Assembly: GCA_934755305.1 (NCBI GenBank)
Contig: CAKVLD010000014.1
Location: 1-59,166, forward strand
Length of the DNA: 59,166 bases
Direction: 5' to 3'
From: an uncultured Clostridium sp.
GTDB lineage: Bacteria; Bacillota; Clostridia; Clostridiales; Clostridiaceae
Shown here: positions 17,700-26,577 of the stretch, in pieces
Layout: each line of letters begins with the position of its first letter
How positions within the stretch are numbered: position 1 is the first letter of the stretch
The notes under the pieces: generated by a model
Database searches by the model: none
What the model was told of the DNA's origin: nothing
The model's input: only the letters and a program-made list of their open reading frames with translations
Made by a program: the position numbers and the translations under genes

Positions 17700-18323
17700 T
17701 TAATTTTCTTCATCTTTCTTCTTTTCTTCTTGGCTTTCATCTTTTACTTCATCAAATTTCACTGTATAACTAAAAACTTTTTCATCATCTATACCATTAT
17801 TAGAAGATTCTTTTTTAATATTAGTAGTATTGCTATTTCCTCTTGCTTCATTAACCTTTTCTCTTATACTTTCTGCAAAATTTGTTGCTTTTTCTTTTAC
17901 TTCTATAGCAGCCTTTGATATATATTTATTAACTACTTCTACAGAACCATCTGTTCTTGTAATTTCTATAGTAATCTTTGTGGCTACTGCTGCTATAACT
18001 CCAAAAGCTAATATAGCCGGCATTATTATTGACATAACACCTACTGCAACACCTGCATTTACTGGAACATCAACAATTGTTTTATCATCTTTTTTTATTA
18101 TTATTCTCGATACATTACCTTTTCTTATTAACTCTTTTAACCAAGATTTGAATTCATCTACAGATTCAGTAACTTTATCATCTTTATTATTCTTATTTTC
18201 TAGATATATTATTGCATCTAAAATTTCTCCATCTGTGTATTCTAGAGCTTCTTTAGCTTCTCCATAAGTTACACCTGTTCTCTCTATTACTTTATCAACA
18301 CTTTCTAATGATATTTCCCTCAT
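17700..18323 (-). CDS. DUF4342 protein with UBA-like N-terminus
   Basis: 207 residues. Residues 1-45 (SLESVDKVIERTGVTYGEAK, ALEYTDGEILDAIIYLE) look like a UBA/TS-N three-helix domain. The middle (about 60-135) matches DUF4342, with a hydrophobic segment rich in Ala, Ile and Val (AGVAVGVMSIIMPAILAFGV, about 95-118) and basic flanks. The C-terminus is charged and low in complexity (KKDEEN). Function is unknown; the family often lies in the recO-era neighbourhood of clostridia. It starts 7 nt after recO and should be cotranscribed. Confidence 0.7.
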   Translation of the reverse strand: MREISLESVDKVIERTGVTYGEAKEALEYTDGEILDAIIYLENKNNKDDKVTESVDEFKSWLKELIRKGNVSRIIIKKDDKTIVDVPVNAGVAVGVMSIIMPAILAFGVIAAVATKITIEITRTDGSVEVVNKYISKAAIEVKEKATNFAESIREKVNEARGNSNTTNIKKESSNNGIDDEKVFSYTVKFDEVKDESQEEKKKDEEN

Positions 18324-18330
18324 TTACATA

Positions 18331-19074
18331 TCACTCCTTTATATAATTTAACATTTCCAAACTTTTTGGTTTCTTCGAATAATTAAAAGAAATAAAATAA
18401 GTAGTAACTTTTTCTATTTCTTTCTTTATATCTTTTGTTAAATTTAATTTATAAATTTTATCTGAGGAGGTATTACTTAAAAACTTTAATGCATTATAAG
18501 CCCCCTTAGATATATGTAATGCATTTTGGTTAGCTATACATTCATCACATAAACCACCAAAATAGGAAAGACTGATGAAATTAGATACAGAAATTCTTTT
18601 TTTACACGAAACACAACTATCTAAAGTTAAACCATAACCTGTTGCTTTCAAAAGCTTTAATTCAAAAGCCCTTATAAGAAGTTCGTAATTAATAGCATCA
18701 GTGTTTAATAAATATAATGTAGTTACAAATTCTCTAAAAAGCCATGGATTACTTTCACCTTCAACTACACCTATATCTATAAGTTCGCACATATAAGATG
18801 AATAAGTTAGTTTATCTAAATTATCTAGAAGTCCTTGGAATGAATTTATTATTTTACCTTCTTGAAGATTATATAAACTTTTTCCTCTAAATAACATATA
18901 CTCCCCATAACACAAAGGAAGAGTAACAGACAAAAGCTTACTCTTACTCTTTTTTGCTCCTTTTGCTATAGAGGTTATCTTCCCAAAACTATCACTATAT
19001 ATCCAAACTAATTTATCATTTTCTTTGTAATCCTGGACTTTTATTATTACTCCTTTACATTTATGCAGCGACAA
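18331..19074 (-). CDS. recO: DNA repair protein RecO
   Basis: 247 residues. RecO works with RecF and RecR to load RecA on single-stranded DNA. The N-terminal OB fold includes CKGVIIKVQDYKENDKLVWI and a basic KGAKKSKSK stretch. The C-terminal helical domain has a four-cysteine zinc motif (CVSCKK about residue 150, then CDEC about 175). The start is TTG (19072-19074) with AGGGGA 7 nt upstream; no ATG is available. It lies 17 nt after era, the standard era-recO pair. Confidence 0.93.
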   Translation of the reverse strand: MSLHKCKGVIIKVQDYKENDKLVWIYSDSFGKITSIAKGAKKSKSKLLSVTLPLCYGEYMLFRGKSLYNLQEGKIINSFQGLLDNLDKLTYSSYMCELIDIGVVEGESNPWLFREFVTTLYLLNTDAINYELLIRAFELKLLKATGYGLTLDSCVSCKKRISVSNFISLSYFGGLCDECIANQNALHISKGAYNALKFLSNTSSDKIYKLNLTKDIKKEIEKVTTYFISFNYSKKPKSLEMLNYIKE

Positions 19075-19091
19075 TAAATCATCCCCTAAAT

Positions 19092-19985
19092 CTACTTATT
19101 ATTTTTGTATCCAAGTTCTTTTAATAGGTTTTGATTATCTCTCCATTCTTTTCTAACCTTTACCCAAATCTTTATATTTACTTTTGAGTCTAAAAATCTT
19201 TCTAATTCATATCTAGCAGATTCACCAATTTTTCTTAAACTTTGGCCATCCTTACCTATTATTATACCTTTATGCGAATCTTTTTCACAAATTAAGTCTA
19301 CTTCTATATGATATGTCCCATTTTCTTTTTGTTTCATTTGTATAACATCAACAGCTATTCCATGAGGAACTTCATCTCTTAATGTTCTTAAAGCTTTTTC
19401 TCTAACTAACTCTGCTACTACAAATCTTTCTTGAATATCTGTAATCATATCATCTGGATAGTATTGTGGGCCTTCTGGTAAATTTTCAACCATAAGTTTT
19501 ACTAATGTATCAACATTCCTTCCCTTTAACGCAGATATGGGAATTATTTCTTTAAAATCAAACTCTTGTGAGAATTTAGCTAAAGACATTGCTACCTTTT
19601 CTTTTGGTACTTCATCTACCTTATTTAAAACAAGAAATACCGGAGCTTTTGTATTTTTTAAAGTTTCTAATATAAACTTATCTCCTCTTCCTAATTCTTC
19701 ATCTGGATTAGTTATAAATATTACTAAATCTACATCCTTTACAGAATCCTTGGCTGAATTAACCATGTATTCACCTAGCTTATGTTTAGGTTTATGTATT
19801 CCTGGTGTATCTACAAAGACTATTTGATATTGATCTTTTTTAGTTAATATAGTCTGAATATTATTTCTTGTTGTTTGAGGTTTATTAGAAACTATAGATA
19901 ACTTTTCTCCCATAATATAGTTCATTAATGTTGATTTACCTACATTTGGTCTTCCTACTATTGTTACAAATCCTGATTTAAACAC
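19092..19985 (-). CDS. era: GTPase Era
   Basis: 297 residues. Essential GTPase that binds the 3' end of 16S rRNA during 30S maturation. G1 is GRPNVGKST (about 11-19), G3 DTPGIHKP (about 59-66), G4 NKVD (about 121-124). The C-terminal KH domain contains GIIIGKDGQSLRKIG (about 238-252). The start is GTG (19983-19985) with AGGAGG at about 6 nt. It is followed by recO and preceded by cdd (11 nt gap), as in many Firmicutes. Confidence 0.97.
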   Translation of the reverse strand: MFKSGFVTIVGRPNVGKSTLMNYIMGEKLSIVSNKPQTTRNNIQTILTKKDQYQIVFVDTPGIHKPKHKLGEYMVNSAKDSVKDVDLVIFITNPDEELGRGDKFILETLKNTKAPVFLVLNKVDEVPKEKVAMSLAKFSQEFDFKEIIPISALKGRNVDTLVKLMVENLPEGPQYYPDDMITDIQERFVVAELVREKALRTLRDEVPHGIAVDVIQMKQKENGTYHIEVDLICEKDSHKGIIIGKDGQSLRKIGESARYELERFLDSKVNIKIWVKVRKEWRDNQNLLKELGYKNNK

Positions 19986-19996
19986 TTAAATCCTCC

Positions 19997-20398
19997 TTAT
20001 TTATCTAGGTCTTTTTTAGTAAAAGTACCTGGCATTATTTCATCTAAAGTTTTTTCTAAAACTTCATTTTCATTTTTTACTATATAAATTTTAATTGATC
20101 CACTTTCAGCAAACTCTGAAATTACCTGTCTACAAATTCCGCATGGATAAGTGAAGTTTTTTGTATCTCCAATTAGAGCCATTTCCTTAATAATCTTATT
20201 TCCTTCAGAAACACCTTTAAAAATAGCTGTTCTCTCTGCACAATTAGTAGCTCCAAAAGAAGCATTTTCCACATTACATCCCGTATAAATATTTCCATCT
20301 TCAAATAAAACAGCTGCCCCAACTTTAAAATTCGAATATGGACAATATGCTTTTTCTCTGGCTTCTATAGCTCTCTTTATTAACTCTTTCTTACCCAC
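19997..20398 (-). CDS. cdd: Cytidine deaminase Cdd
   Basis: 133 residues. Zinc enzyme that deaminates cytidine and deoxycytidine in pyrimidine salvage. The catalytic motif NCAERTAIF (Cys ligand and Glu proton shuttle, about 53-61) and PCGICRQ (two Cys ligands, about 86-92) are complete; FKVGAAVLF and NVENASFG bind nucleoside. The start is GTG (20396-20398) with AGGAG about 9 nt upstream. It is the first gene of a cdd-era-recO-DUF4342 unit with its own promoter. Confidence 0.95.
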   Translation of the reverse strand: MGKKELIKRAIEAREKAYCPYSNFKVGAAVLFEDGNIYTGCNVENASFGATNCAERTAIFKGVSEGNKIIKEMALIGDTKNFTYPCGICRQVISEFAESGSIKIYIVKNENEVLEKTLDEIMPGTFTKKDLDK

Positions 20399-20442
20399 AC
20401 AATCATCTCCTACTATATTTAGTATATACTATTTGTATTATC

Positions 20443-20470
20443 ATTATATCATTATATTTAATTTATACAA
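20443..20470 (-). promoter_or_regulatory. Promoter of cdd-era-recO
   Basis: TTGTAT (20465-20470), 16 bp, TATAAT (20443-20448) on the - strand, about 45 bp before cdd. It stands just downstream of the terminator at 20488-20549, so the unit is transcriptionally separate from dgkA. Confidence 0.7.
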
Positions 20471-20487
20471 GAATTTAATTAACTCCC

Positions 20488-20549
20488 AAAAAAACTCCCT
20501 ATATTTCTATACTTAAAGTACTTACAATAACTATAAAGGGAGTTTTTTT
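20488..20549 (-). terminator. Terminator after the dgkA-PAP2 gene
   Basis: Arms AAACTCCCT and AGGGAGTTT with an AT-rich continuation and a loop of about 30 nt, followed on the - strand by eight T. Confidence 0.78.
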
Positions 20550-20559
20550 CTTTTAAATT

Positions 20560-21261
20560 TTATATTTTAAATATAGTAAATATCAATAATGTTATAAGAA
20601 TTCCTAAAAGAGCACCTACTAAAACTTCAAAAAAAGAATGTACCTTAGTATCAATTCTACTTTGAGCCGTTATTAAAGCCATTAAATAACTAAGTACTAT
20701 ACAAATAGGTTCTTCTGTAATCAAAGCAATTGCTGTAGCAATAGAAAAAGATAACGCACTATGCCCACTTGGCATCCCACCTTGAAAAGGTGTTCCTTCT
20801 CCTAAAATAGCCTTAAAGATTATTGTTAAAATACATACTATTACAATTACTATAAATATAGTATAGGGTTCTGATCTTTTAAGTTTATTGATAACCTCAT
20901 AAGAAATATCAGAAAGTTTATCCCAAAATACAATATACCCTACAATAATAGCATTTATAGCTGTTACTAAAACAGCCCCCGCCGCTACATTCTTTGCTAA
21001 CTTCGCTAAAGGGTGATAATAATTAGCAGTCATATCCACAACATTCTCTATAGCTGTATTTACAAGTTCAGCTGATATAACCATAGTTATAGTAATAGCT
21101 AACAATAAAAACTCTAATTTAGATATATTAAAACAAAAGCAACCAATTAAAACAACTAAAGATACAACTAAATGTATCTTCATGTTTTTCTCACTTCTCA
21201 CCGCTTCAATTATTCCAGTTATTGCATGATTAAAACTATCCACTAAATTTTTAAGTTTCAT
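20560..21261 (-). CDS. DgkA-type lipid kinase fused to PAP2 phosphatase domain
   Basis: 233 residues. The N-terminal half (about 1-115) is the three-helix DgkA/undecaprenol kinase fold, with GIIEAVRSEKNMKIH and the signature SAELVNTAIENVVD. The C-terminal half has four membrane segments and PAP2 motifs MPSGHSA and SRIDTKVHSFFEVLVG. The first PAP2 motif (KxxxxxxRP) is degenerate: K-AILGEG-TP, with Thr in place of Arg. The fusion joins a kinase and a phosphatase for lipid phosphates, probably in undecaprenyl phosphate or diacylglycerol recycling. Start at the ATG at 21261, with AGGGTG 6 nt upstream. Confidence 0.88.
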   Translation of the reverse strand: MKLKNLVDSFNHAITGIIEAVRSEKNMKIHLVVSLVVLIGCFCFNISKLEFLLLAITITMVISAELVNTAIENVVDMTANYYHPLAKLAKNVAAGAVLVTAINAIIVGYIVFWDKLSDISYEVINKLKRSEPYTIFIVIVIVCILTIIFKAILGEGTPFQGGMPSGHSALSFSIATAIALITEEPICIVLSYLMALITAQSRIDTKVHSFFEVLVGALLGILITLLIFTIFKI

Positions 21262-21286
21262 TAATATCACCCTTTAATTAAAGTAA

Positions 21287-21790
21287 TTAGTCACGTGTAA
21301 TATTTAACTTATTCAATATTTCTTCTTCTCTTTTTCTCATTACCTTTTTTTCTTCATCTTCCATATGATCATATCCTAATAAGTGTAATACTGAATGTAC
21401 AACTAAATAACAAGCTTCTCTTTCAAAAGAATGATTAAATTCCTTTGATTGTTCTAAAGCTTTTTCTAAAGAAAGAACTACATCTCCTATGACTAAATCT
21501 TCACCATCTAAAAATGTTTCATCAAATTCTCTATTCTTATAGACCTCTTTAAAAACCTTACCTTCAGGATAATCTAACATAGGAAATGATAATACATCAG
21601 TTGCTCTATCAATTCCTCTAGTCTCGTTATTTATCTCTTTTATTTCTTCATTATCTACAAACAAAAGCGAAACTTCACAAGGTACATTAACTTCTTCTTC
21701 CTTTAAAGCAAATAGAATTGTATTTTCTAATCGTTTAATAGTTACTTCACTAATACTTATCTTTTCTTGTCTATTATCAACAAAAATCAT
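21287..21790 (-). CDS. ybeY: Endoribonuclease YbeY
   Basis: 167 residues. Zinc-dependent RNase involved in 16S rRNA maturation and ribosome quality control. The metal motif HSVLHLLGYDHMEDEE (H-x3-H-x5-H, about 130-145) is complete, and RGIDRATDVLSFPM is the conserved upstream block. SD AGGAG precedes the ATG. It starts 4 nt after pgpH and is followed by dgkA-PAP2, the usual ybeY-dgkA-cdd-era order. Confidence 0.95.
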   Translation of the reverse strand: MIFVDNRQEKISISEVTIKRLENTILFALKEEEVNVPCEVSLLFVDNEEIKEINNETRGIDRATDVLSFPMLDYPEGKVFKEVYKNREFDETFLDGEDLVIGDVVLSLEKALEQSKEFNHSFEREACYLVVHSVLHLLGYDHMEDEEKKVMRKREEEILNKLNITRD

Positions 21791-21794
21791 AATT

Positions 21795-23882
21795 TTATTC
21801 TCCTCTTAATTTAGTATCTTTTTTATCTAATTCCTTAATTTTATCTGATGGATATTCTATTCTTTGATGATATATACCATTCAGCGCTTTTAAAAAACAT
21901 GTTCTAATTTTACTAAGATCTTTAAGGGTTAAATCACAGTTATCTAATTGTCCTGAATATAGCTTATCATTAATTATATTATTAACCATCTCTTCTATCT
22001 TACCTTTTGTAGGATCAGTTATAGATCTTACCGCCGCTTCTGTAGAATCAGCAAGCATTATTATTCCCGATTCTTTACTACTTGGAATAGGGCCTGGATA
22101 TCTAAAATCATCCTCTTTAATCTCATCTGGATTTTCAGAGTTATTTTTTACAGTCAAATAAAAATATTTAACTAAAGTAGTCCCATGATGTTGTACTATT
22201 ATATCCTGAAGCACTTTAGGTAACTTGTATTCTTTAGCTAGTTCCAAACCATCTTTCACATGAGATGTAATAATTAAAGTACTTAAAGTTGGATTAATTT
22301 TATCATGTGGATTCTCTTTTGTAAGCTGATTTTCTTTAAAAAAATATGGTCTTAATATTTTTCCTACATCATGATAATAAGCCCCTACTCTAGCTATTAC
22401 CGGATCTGCACTCACTTCTTCAGCCGCCATTTCTGCTAAATTTGCTACCATTATACTGTGATTATACGTACCTGGTGCCTCCATTAATAACCTTTTTAAA
22501 AGAGGACTATTAGGATTGCTAAGTTCTAATAACTTCAAAGTTGTTACTATGTCAAAAGCCCCTTCTAAAATTGGTAATAATCCTATAGCTAAAATTCCAG
22601 ATATTATTACCCCTAAAATAGAATATATAGTATTTATTAAAATATCAATTGTATTACTTGAAAGAATAACACCAATAGAAAAATTCACTATACCCACTAA
22701 AGTTAAAATCCAAATAGAGGCATATAATATATCATTTCTTTGTTGCATTTTCTTTAACATAGTAGATCCAAGCACAGCATTTACAATAGCTAATACTACT
22801 ATAGCTGGTTCAAATTCTACTATACAACCTACTAATATTACATTTATAGTACTTACAAATAAAGATATCTTATAATTAATAAGTAAAGTTATTAATATAG
22901 GACTACATGCTAAAGGTATGATATAAGCTGTTCCAAGCCCTACTACTTTACCTAAAATTAAAGTTAATATATTCAAAACATTAATTAATGTTAATTTCTT
23001 AATATCATAAAAAATCTCTTTATTATTTTCATAAATATAATAATGTTCTATATATAACACTATCCCTACCAATAGTGCTACTGCAATATACAAAAGTGTA
23101 AATCCCTTTCCTGAATTCTCATTCAACAAACCCAGTTCTTTTAATATTTCAATTTGCCTTTCAGTTACTTGGTCTCCATCTTTAACTATTGTTTGATTTT
23201 TCTTTATTAATACCTTTTCAGAACTTTTTTGAACTTCCTTTATCTTTTCGTCTGTCTTCTCCTCATCATAAAAGAAGTTAGGTTTAATTTCATTTTCAAA
23301 TATCTTATCTAATAAATTAGTTACCTCATTGCTTAATTGCAATTCACTTATTTCAGTAACAGCTATTTCTTTAGCTTCTTCTAAAGATTTTGAATCATCA
23401 TTCGGTATGTTTTTTTCATAAACATCATTTAATATTCTAGAAACATCATCTTTTAATGCAATCAATGATTCTTTAGACACCCCCAAAAGAATCTTGCATT
23501 CAGAATCATCAAGCTTAATAGCATCGTATTTTTTCAAATTTTCTATATTAGACACTTCACTACCATTTTCACTTAAAACTTCAATAGCCTTATCAATTAA
23601 CCCCATGATATTACTTTCAGCTTGTTTTTTCACTTCACTTTTCAAGGTGAATTGTTTATCAATACTTTCTAAAGCCGCTTGAAGCTTTTCTTCCGAAGCT
23701 TCTTCATCTACCATTTCTCTTGGTGCTTTAATATCACTCCTAGCTATTTCTCCCGCGCTTAAATCATATTTTTTTGGCGATAGGGAACTAATAAGTATTG
23801 TATAAGTGACTATAAAAGTAAGCATAAATAACAAATATTTCTTATATTTATTTTTTATACTCTTAAAATTGTACCCTTTCAT
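21795..23882 (-). CDS. pgpH: PgpH-type 7TM-HD cyclic-di-AMP phosphodiesterase
   Basis: 695 residues. An N-terminal transmembrane helix, a large extracytoplasmic helical domain (about 40-265), seven membrane helices (about 270-480) and a cytoplasmic HD domain. The HD domain has PGTYNHSIMVANLAEMAAEE and YYHDVGKI, with further His in QHHGTTL. PgpH proteins hydrolyse c-di-AMP, which in clostridia controls potassium and osmotic balance. Start at the ATG at 23882 (SD AGAAGGTGA at about 8 nt); a GTG four codons upstream lies in the SD. It is part of the yqfC-yqfD-pgpH-ybeY cluster. Confidence 0.92.
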   Translation of the reverse strand: MKGYNFKSIKNKYKKYLLFMLTFIVTYTILISSLSPKKYDLSAGEIARSDIKAPREMVDEEASEEKLQAALESIDKQFTLKSEVKKQAESNIMGLIDKAIEVLSENGSEVSNIENLKKYDAIKLDDSECKILLGVSKESLIALKDDVSRILNDVYEKNIPNDDSKSLEEAKEIAVTEISELQLSNEVTNLLDKIFENEIKPNFFYDEEKTDEKIKEVQKSSEKVLIKKNQTIVKDGDQVTERQIEILKELGLLNENSGKGFTLLYIAVALLVGIVLYIEHYYIYENNKEIFYDIKKLTLINVLNILTLILGKVVGLGTAYIIPLACSPILITLLINYKISLFVSTINVILVGCIVEFEPAIVVLAIVNAVLGSTMLKKMQQRNDILYASIWILTLVGIVNFSIGVILSSNTIDILINTIYSILGVIISGILAIGLLPILEGAFDIVTTLKLLELSNPNSPLLKRLLMEAPGTYNHSIMVANLAEMAAEEVSADPVIARVGAYYHDVGKILRPYFFKENQLTKENPHDKINPTLSTLIITSHVKDGLELAKEYKLPKVLQDIIVQHHGTTLVKYFYLTVKNNSENPDEIKEDDFRYPGPIPSSKESGIIMLADSTEAAVRSITDPTKGKIEEMVNNIINDKLYSGQLDNCDLTLKDLSKIRTCFLKALNGIYHQRIEYPSDKIKELDKKDTKLRGE

Positions 23883-23915
23883 GTTGTTTCTCACCTTCTT
23901 GTCTATCTGAAGTAC

Positions 23916-25052
23916 TTAATTTGGGTTTGCTATTATATCTTGTTCTACAATAAACATAACCTTAACCCTTATCTTGCCATCCCCCAAATCTTGAATACTT
24001 ATATCCTTGTTAGTTATCTTAGCATCATTACTTAGAGATTTTATCAAAGATTTTTCTAAGTTTTCAGCTCCTTCCTTAATAGCTTCATCCCTATTTAAAT
24101 TCACTTCTTTTTCAGAACGTTCAAAATAGGTTACTTTATTAAAAAATCCTTCATTATTATTTATTTTATCATAATACTTAAAGTTATTTATAGCTTTTTT
24201 TAAGTAAATTTTATTTCCCCAAAGATTCAAATATATATCACTATCTGTATTACCTGTATTCTCAATTCTAGTTCCGTTAACTTGAATCTCCATTTCCTTC
24301 TCATAAAAAGTATTAGCTATAACACTTCCTTTAGCTTCTACTGAATATTCATCGCCTTCTCTTCCTTGTATTGCTGTAATAAGCACATCTCCTTCATTAA
24401 CAAAATCCCCCACACTAACTTTTGCTGTTCCAGAAGATACGTATATCCTTTTTATTTCCCCCCCTACCTTAGCAATACAATCTCCTTCTCTTGCTTCTTG
24501 TTCTATTTGTGGTGGAGTTACTTTTTCTTGTAGTATAATTTTTAAAGTTGAGCCTTCAATTCTTGCTCTTATCCACAAAATATCTGAATTTATATCCTGA
24601 ATCTTTTTCTCTAAATCATAAACATTTATTTTATCCTTACTTATTCCTGGGGTAACCCCTAAAGAAGTTAACTCTTTTCGTATTTCAAAAGGAGTTACAT
24701 TCTCTTTAGTATCTATCTCTACTGCCCAAATACGAGTAGACAGTATATACAAAACTCCAATAAAAAATATAAGACCTATAACTAAAGATAATTTATTTTT
24801 TAAAGATGAAATAAAAAATCTCATTCCTTGTTTACCTATTATCTTAGTCTTTCCCTTAAGATTTTTAGCTTCCTTTACCACTTCTTCATAATCATTATAA
24901 TCAATTTCTAACCTTACAGTTGTTATATTAATTCTATTTATTTTATAGGCTTTTATATTCTTACTACATAGTATATTCAAAAACCTCTCTGGTGAGATCA
25001 CACTAACTTCTACGATAATTTTTCCACTTTCTAATTTTTTATTTAATATCAT
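23916..25052 (-). CDS. yqfD: Sporulation protein YqfD
   Basis: 378 residues. An N-terminal soluble part, one membrane helix (about 89-107; LSLVIGLIFFIGVLYILSTR) and a long extracytoplasmic part containing a POTRA-like segment (ENVTPFEIRKELTSLGVTPG) and a lipoyl-like beta domain (SVGDFVNEGDVLITAI). It resembles Bacillus YqfD, a SigE-regulon sporulation protein related to SpoIVFB-region factors in name only; its biochemical role is unclear. The start overlaps the yqfC stop by 4 nt (ATGA), so they are coupled. No phoH gene follows, unlike the Bacillus order. Confidence 0.9.
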   Translation of the reverse strand: MILNKKLESGKIIVEVSVISPERFLNILCSKNIKAYKINRINITTVRLEIDYNDYEEVVKEAKNLKGKTKIIGKQGMRFFISSLKNKLSLVIGLIFFIGVLYILSTRIWAVEIDTKENVTPFEIRKELTSLGVTPGISKDKINVYDLEKKIQDINSDILWIRARIEGSTLKIILQEKVTPPQIEQEAREGDCIAKVGGEIKRIYVSSGTAKVSVGDFVNEGDVLITAIQGREGDEYSVEAKGSVIANTFYEKEMEIQVNGTRIENTGNTDSDIYLNLWGNKIYLKKAINNFKYYDKINNNEGFFNKVTYFERSEKEVNLNRDEAIKEGAENLEKSLIKSLSNDAKITNKDISIQDLGDGKIRVKVMFIVEQDIIANPN

Positions 25053-25336
25053 TTTGTATACCCCTCGTACATAATTGCTTTAAAAACTCCAGATATTATT
25101 ATAGTATCTCCACTTATGTATAAAATTTCAAAGGAACTCCCTTCTACTCTTATAACACCAATTCTAGAATTTATCCTTATTTCATTATCTTTAAAAGTTC
25201 GTATTCCCTTATGATTTTCAATAGTTATTTCTTTTTTTCCGCACACCGTAATTTTAGGTATATCCAACAAATCAGTATTCGGAATATTTAACTTTTCTAT
25301 TATTTTTTCTTTGCTTTTATCAAACCTATTATCCAA
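25049..25336 (-). CDS. yqfC: Sporulation protein YqfC
   Basis: 95 residues, the usual length. It belongs to the YabP/YqfC family with the conserved core DIPKITVCGKKEITIENHKG and the Gly-rich C-terminal block ISGDTIIISGVF. The family acts in the sporulating mother cell; YabP relatives help assemble the coat and cortex. The start is TTG (25334-25336) with AGGAG 6 nt upstream; no ATG is available. The stop overlaps the yqfD start, making a coupled pair. Confidence 0.9.
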   Translation of the reverse strand: MDNRFDKSKEKIIEKLNIPNTDLLDIPKITVCGKKEITIENHKGIRTFKDNEIRINSRIGVIRVEGSSFEILYISGDTIIISGVFKAIMYEGYTK

Positions 25337-25386
25337 TTCAAACTCCTACAATTATTACTATCATTGTAATTTATGTTTTAAAGCAA

Positions 25387-25423
25387 AAAAAAATAACAAA
25401 AAGAACTCAAAATGAGTTCTTTT
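25387..25423 (-). terminator. Terminator after yqeY
   Basis: An 11-bp hairpin has arms 25399-25409 and 25413-25423. The - strand reads TTTTTG after the stem and then a run of nine T. The stem abuts the yqeY stop codon. Confidence 0.85.
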
Positions 25424-25424
25424 G

Positions 25425-25877
25425 CTATTTATTAGTTAAATATTCTTTAACAAATTGACTTACAAGTTTGCCATCTGCTCTACCTAATACTTTAGGTCTA
25501 ACTAGAGCCATAACTTTTCCCATGTCCTTAATGCTAGTTGCGCCCGCATCTTTAGCTGATTCTTCTATTATTTCTTTTATTTCAACTTCACTTAACTGCT
25601 GAGGAAGGTAATCTAGCAAGATATCAATTTCAGCCTTAGACTGATCAACTAAATCTTGTCTATTTCCCTTTTCAAATTCAAGCATTGCTTCTCTTCTTTG
25701 CTTGACTTCTTTAGCTAATATCTCGATTGCTTCTACATCTTCAACAACCCTATTATCAGTTTTTTCAACTAACAATATTGCTGATTTTGCTGTGCTAATA
25801 ACATTAGCCTTAAATTTATCTTTAGCTTTTAATGCAGCTTTCCAATCTTCTTGAAGTCTCTCTTTTATTGTTGGCAT
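25425..25877 (-). CDS. yqeY: GatB/YqeY domain protein
   Basis: 150 residues from the ATG at 25877 (SD GAAGGT, 5 nt); a start nine codons upstream would overlap the rpsU end region and lacks an SD. All-helical protein related to the tRNA-binding tail of GatB. Conserved parts are RLQEDWKAALKAKDK at the N-terminus, YLPQQLSEVEI, and GKVMALVRPKVLGRADGK near the C-terminus. The family probably helps with tRNA-linked amidation or aminoacyl-tRNA handling, but the role is unproven. It lies directly downstream of rpsU, the usual pairing. Confidence 0.92.
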   Translation of the reverse strand: MPTIKERLQEDWKAALKAKDKFKANVISTAKSAILLVEKTDNRVVEDVEAIEILAKEVKQRREAMLEFEKGNRQDLVDQSKAEIDILLDYLPQQLSEVEIKEIIEESAKDAGATSIKDMGKVMALVRPKVLGRADGKLVSQFVKEYLTNK

Positions 25878-25907
25878 ATTATACCTTCTTTCAAAAAAGA
25901 ACAAGTC

Positions 25908-26084
25908 CTATTTGAACTTTCTCTTTCTAGCAGCTTCTGATTTTTTCTTTCTCTTTACGCTTGGCTTTTCGTAATGTTCTCTTTTTCTAACTTCTGAAAT
26001 TACTCCAGCTCTAGCACATTTTCTCTTAAATCTTCTTAACGCACTTTCAAGTGTTTCGTTTTCTCCAACTTTAATTTCTGACAT
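25908..26084 (-). CDS. rpsU: 30S ribosomal protein S21
   Basis: 58 residues: MSEIKVGENETLES at the start, then RRFKRKCARAGVISEVRKRE and a basic tail ending KKKSEAARKRKFK. Length and sequence are typical of S21, a small-subunit protein near the anti-SD region of 16S rRNA. SD GGAGGG precedes the ATG. It is too short to be caught by a 60-residue cutoff. It is the first gene of an rpsU-yqeY operon with a strong promoter about 70 bp upstream. Confidence 0.97.
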   Translation of the reverse strand: MSEIKVGENETLESALRRFKRKCARAGVISEVRKREHYEKPSVKRKKKSEAARKRKFK

Positions 26085-26155
26085 AAATTATCCCTCCCTC
26101 CGCTAGCTAAAATCTCTAAATTCAACTCAGCTACGGGCTTAATAACACACGGTAT

Positions 26156-26185
26156 ATTATACAATAGTCCTCAAAGGAATGTCAA
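26156..26185 (-). promoter_or_regulatory. Promoter of rpsU-yqeY
   Basis: TTGACA (26180-26185), 18-bp spacer, TATAAT (26156-26161) on the - strand: both boxes are perfect consensus. Confidence 0.88.
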
Positions 26186-26202
26186 CAACTCTTGCTAATT
26201 TT

Positions 26203-26547
26203 TTAACCTGGTGGCCACGCTAAATTTCTACCAGCTAATACATGATAATGCATATGATGTACGGTTTGACCACCATCTTTTCCAGTATTATTTACAATTC
26301 TGTAACCATTTTCGGCAATTCCTAAGTCATTAACTATTTTATTAATTGCAAGGAATATATGTGAAATAATAGATGAATTTTCTTCATTTATATCATTAAC
26401 ACTACATATATGTTCCTTTGGTATAACCAAGAAATGTACTGGTGCTTCTGGACTAATGTCATAAAAGGCATACACTTTATCATCCTCATATATCTTTTTG
26501 CTAGGAATTTCACCTTTAATTATCTTACAAAAAATACAATCTTCCAT
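26203..26547 (-). CDS. HIT family protein (HinT-like)
   Basis: 114 residues. Nucleotide hydrolase/transferase of the histidine triad superfamily, HinT branch, which hydrolyses adenosine phosphoramidates. The N-terminal CIFCKIIKGEIPS and the triad VHHMHYHVLAGRN (about 96-108) are complete. SD GGGGGTG precedes the ATG. It starts 30 nt after the mtaB stop and is the last gene of the prmA-rsmE-mtaB-hinT unit. Confidence 0.93.
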   Translation of the reverse strand: MEDCIFCKIIKGEIPSKKIYEDDKVYAFYDISPEAPVHFLVIPKEHICSVNDINEENSSIISHIFLAINKIVNDLGIAENGYRIVNNTGKDGGQTVHHMHYHVLAGRNLAWPPG

Positions 26548-26577
26548 GATTTCACCCCCTTTAACTTTAAAGTGAAT

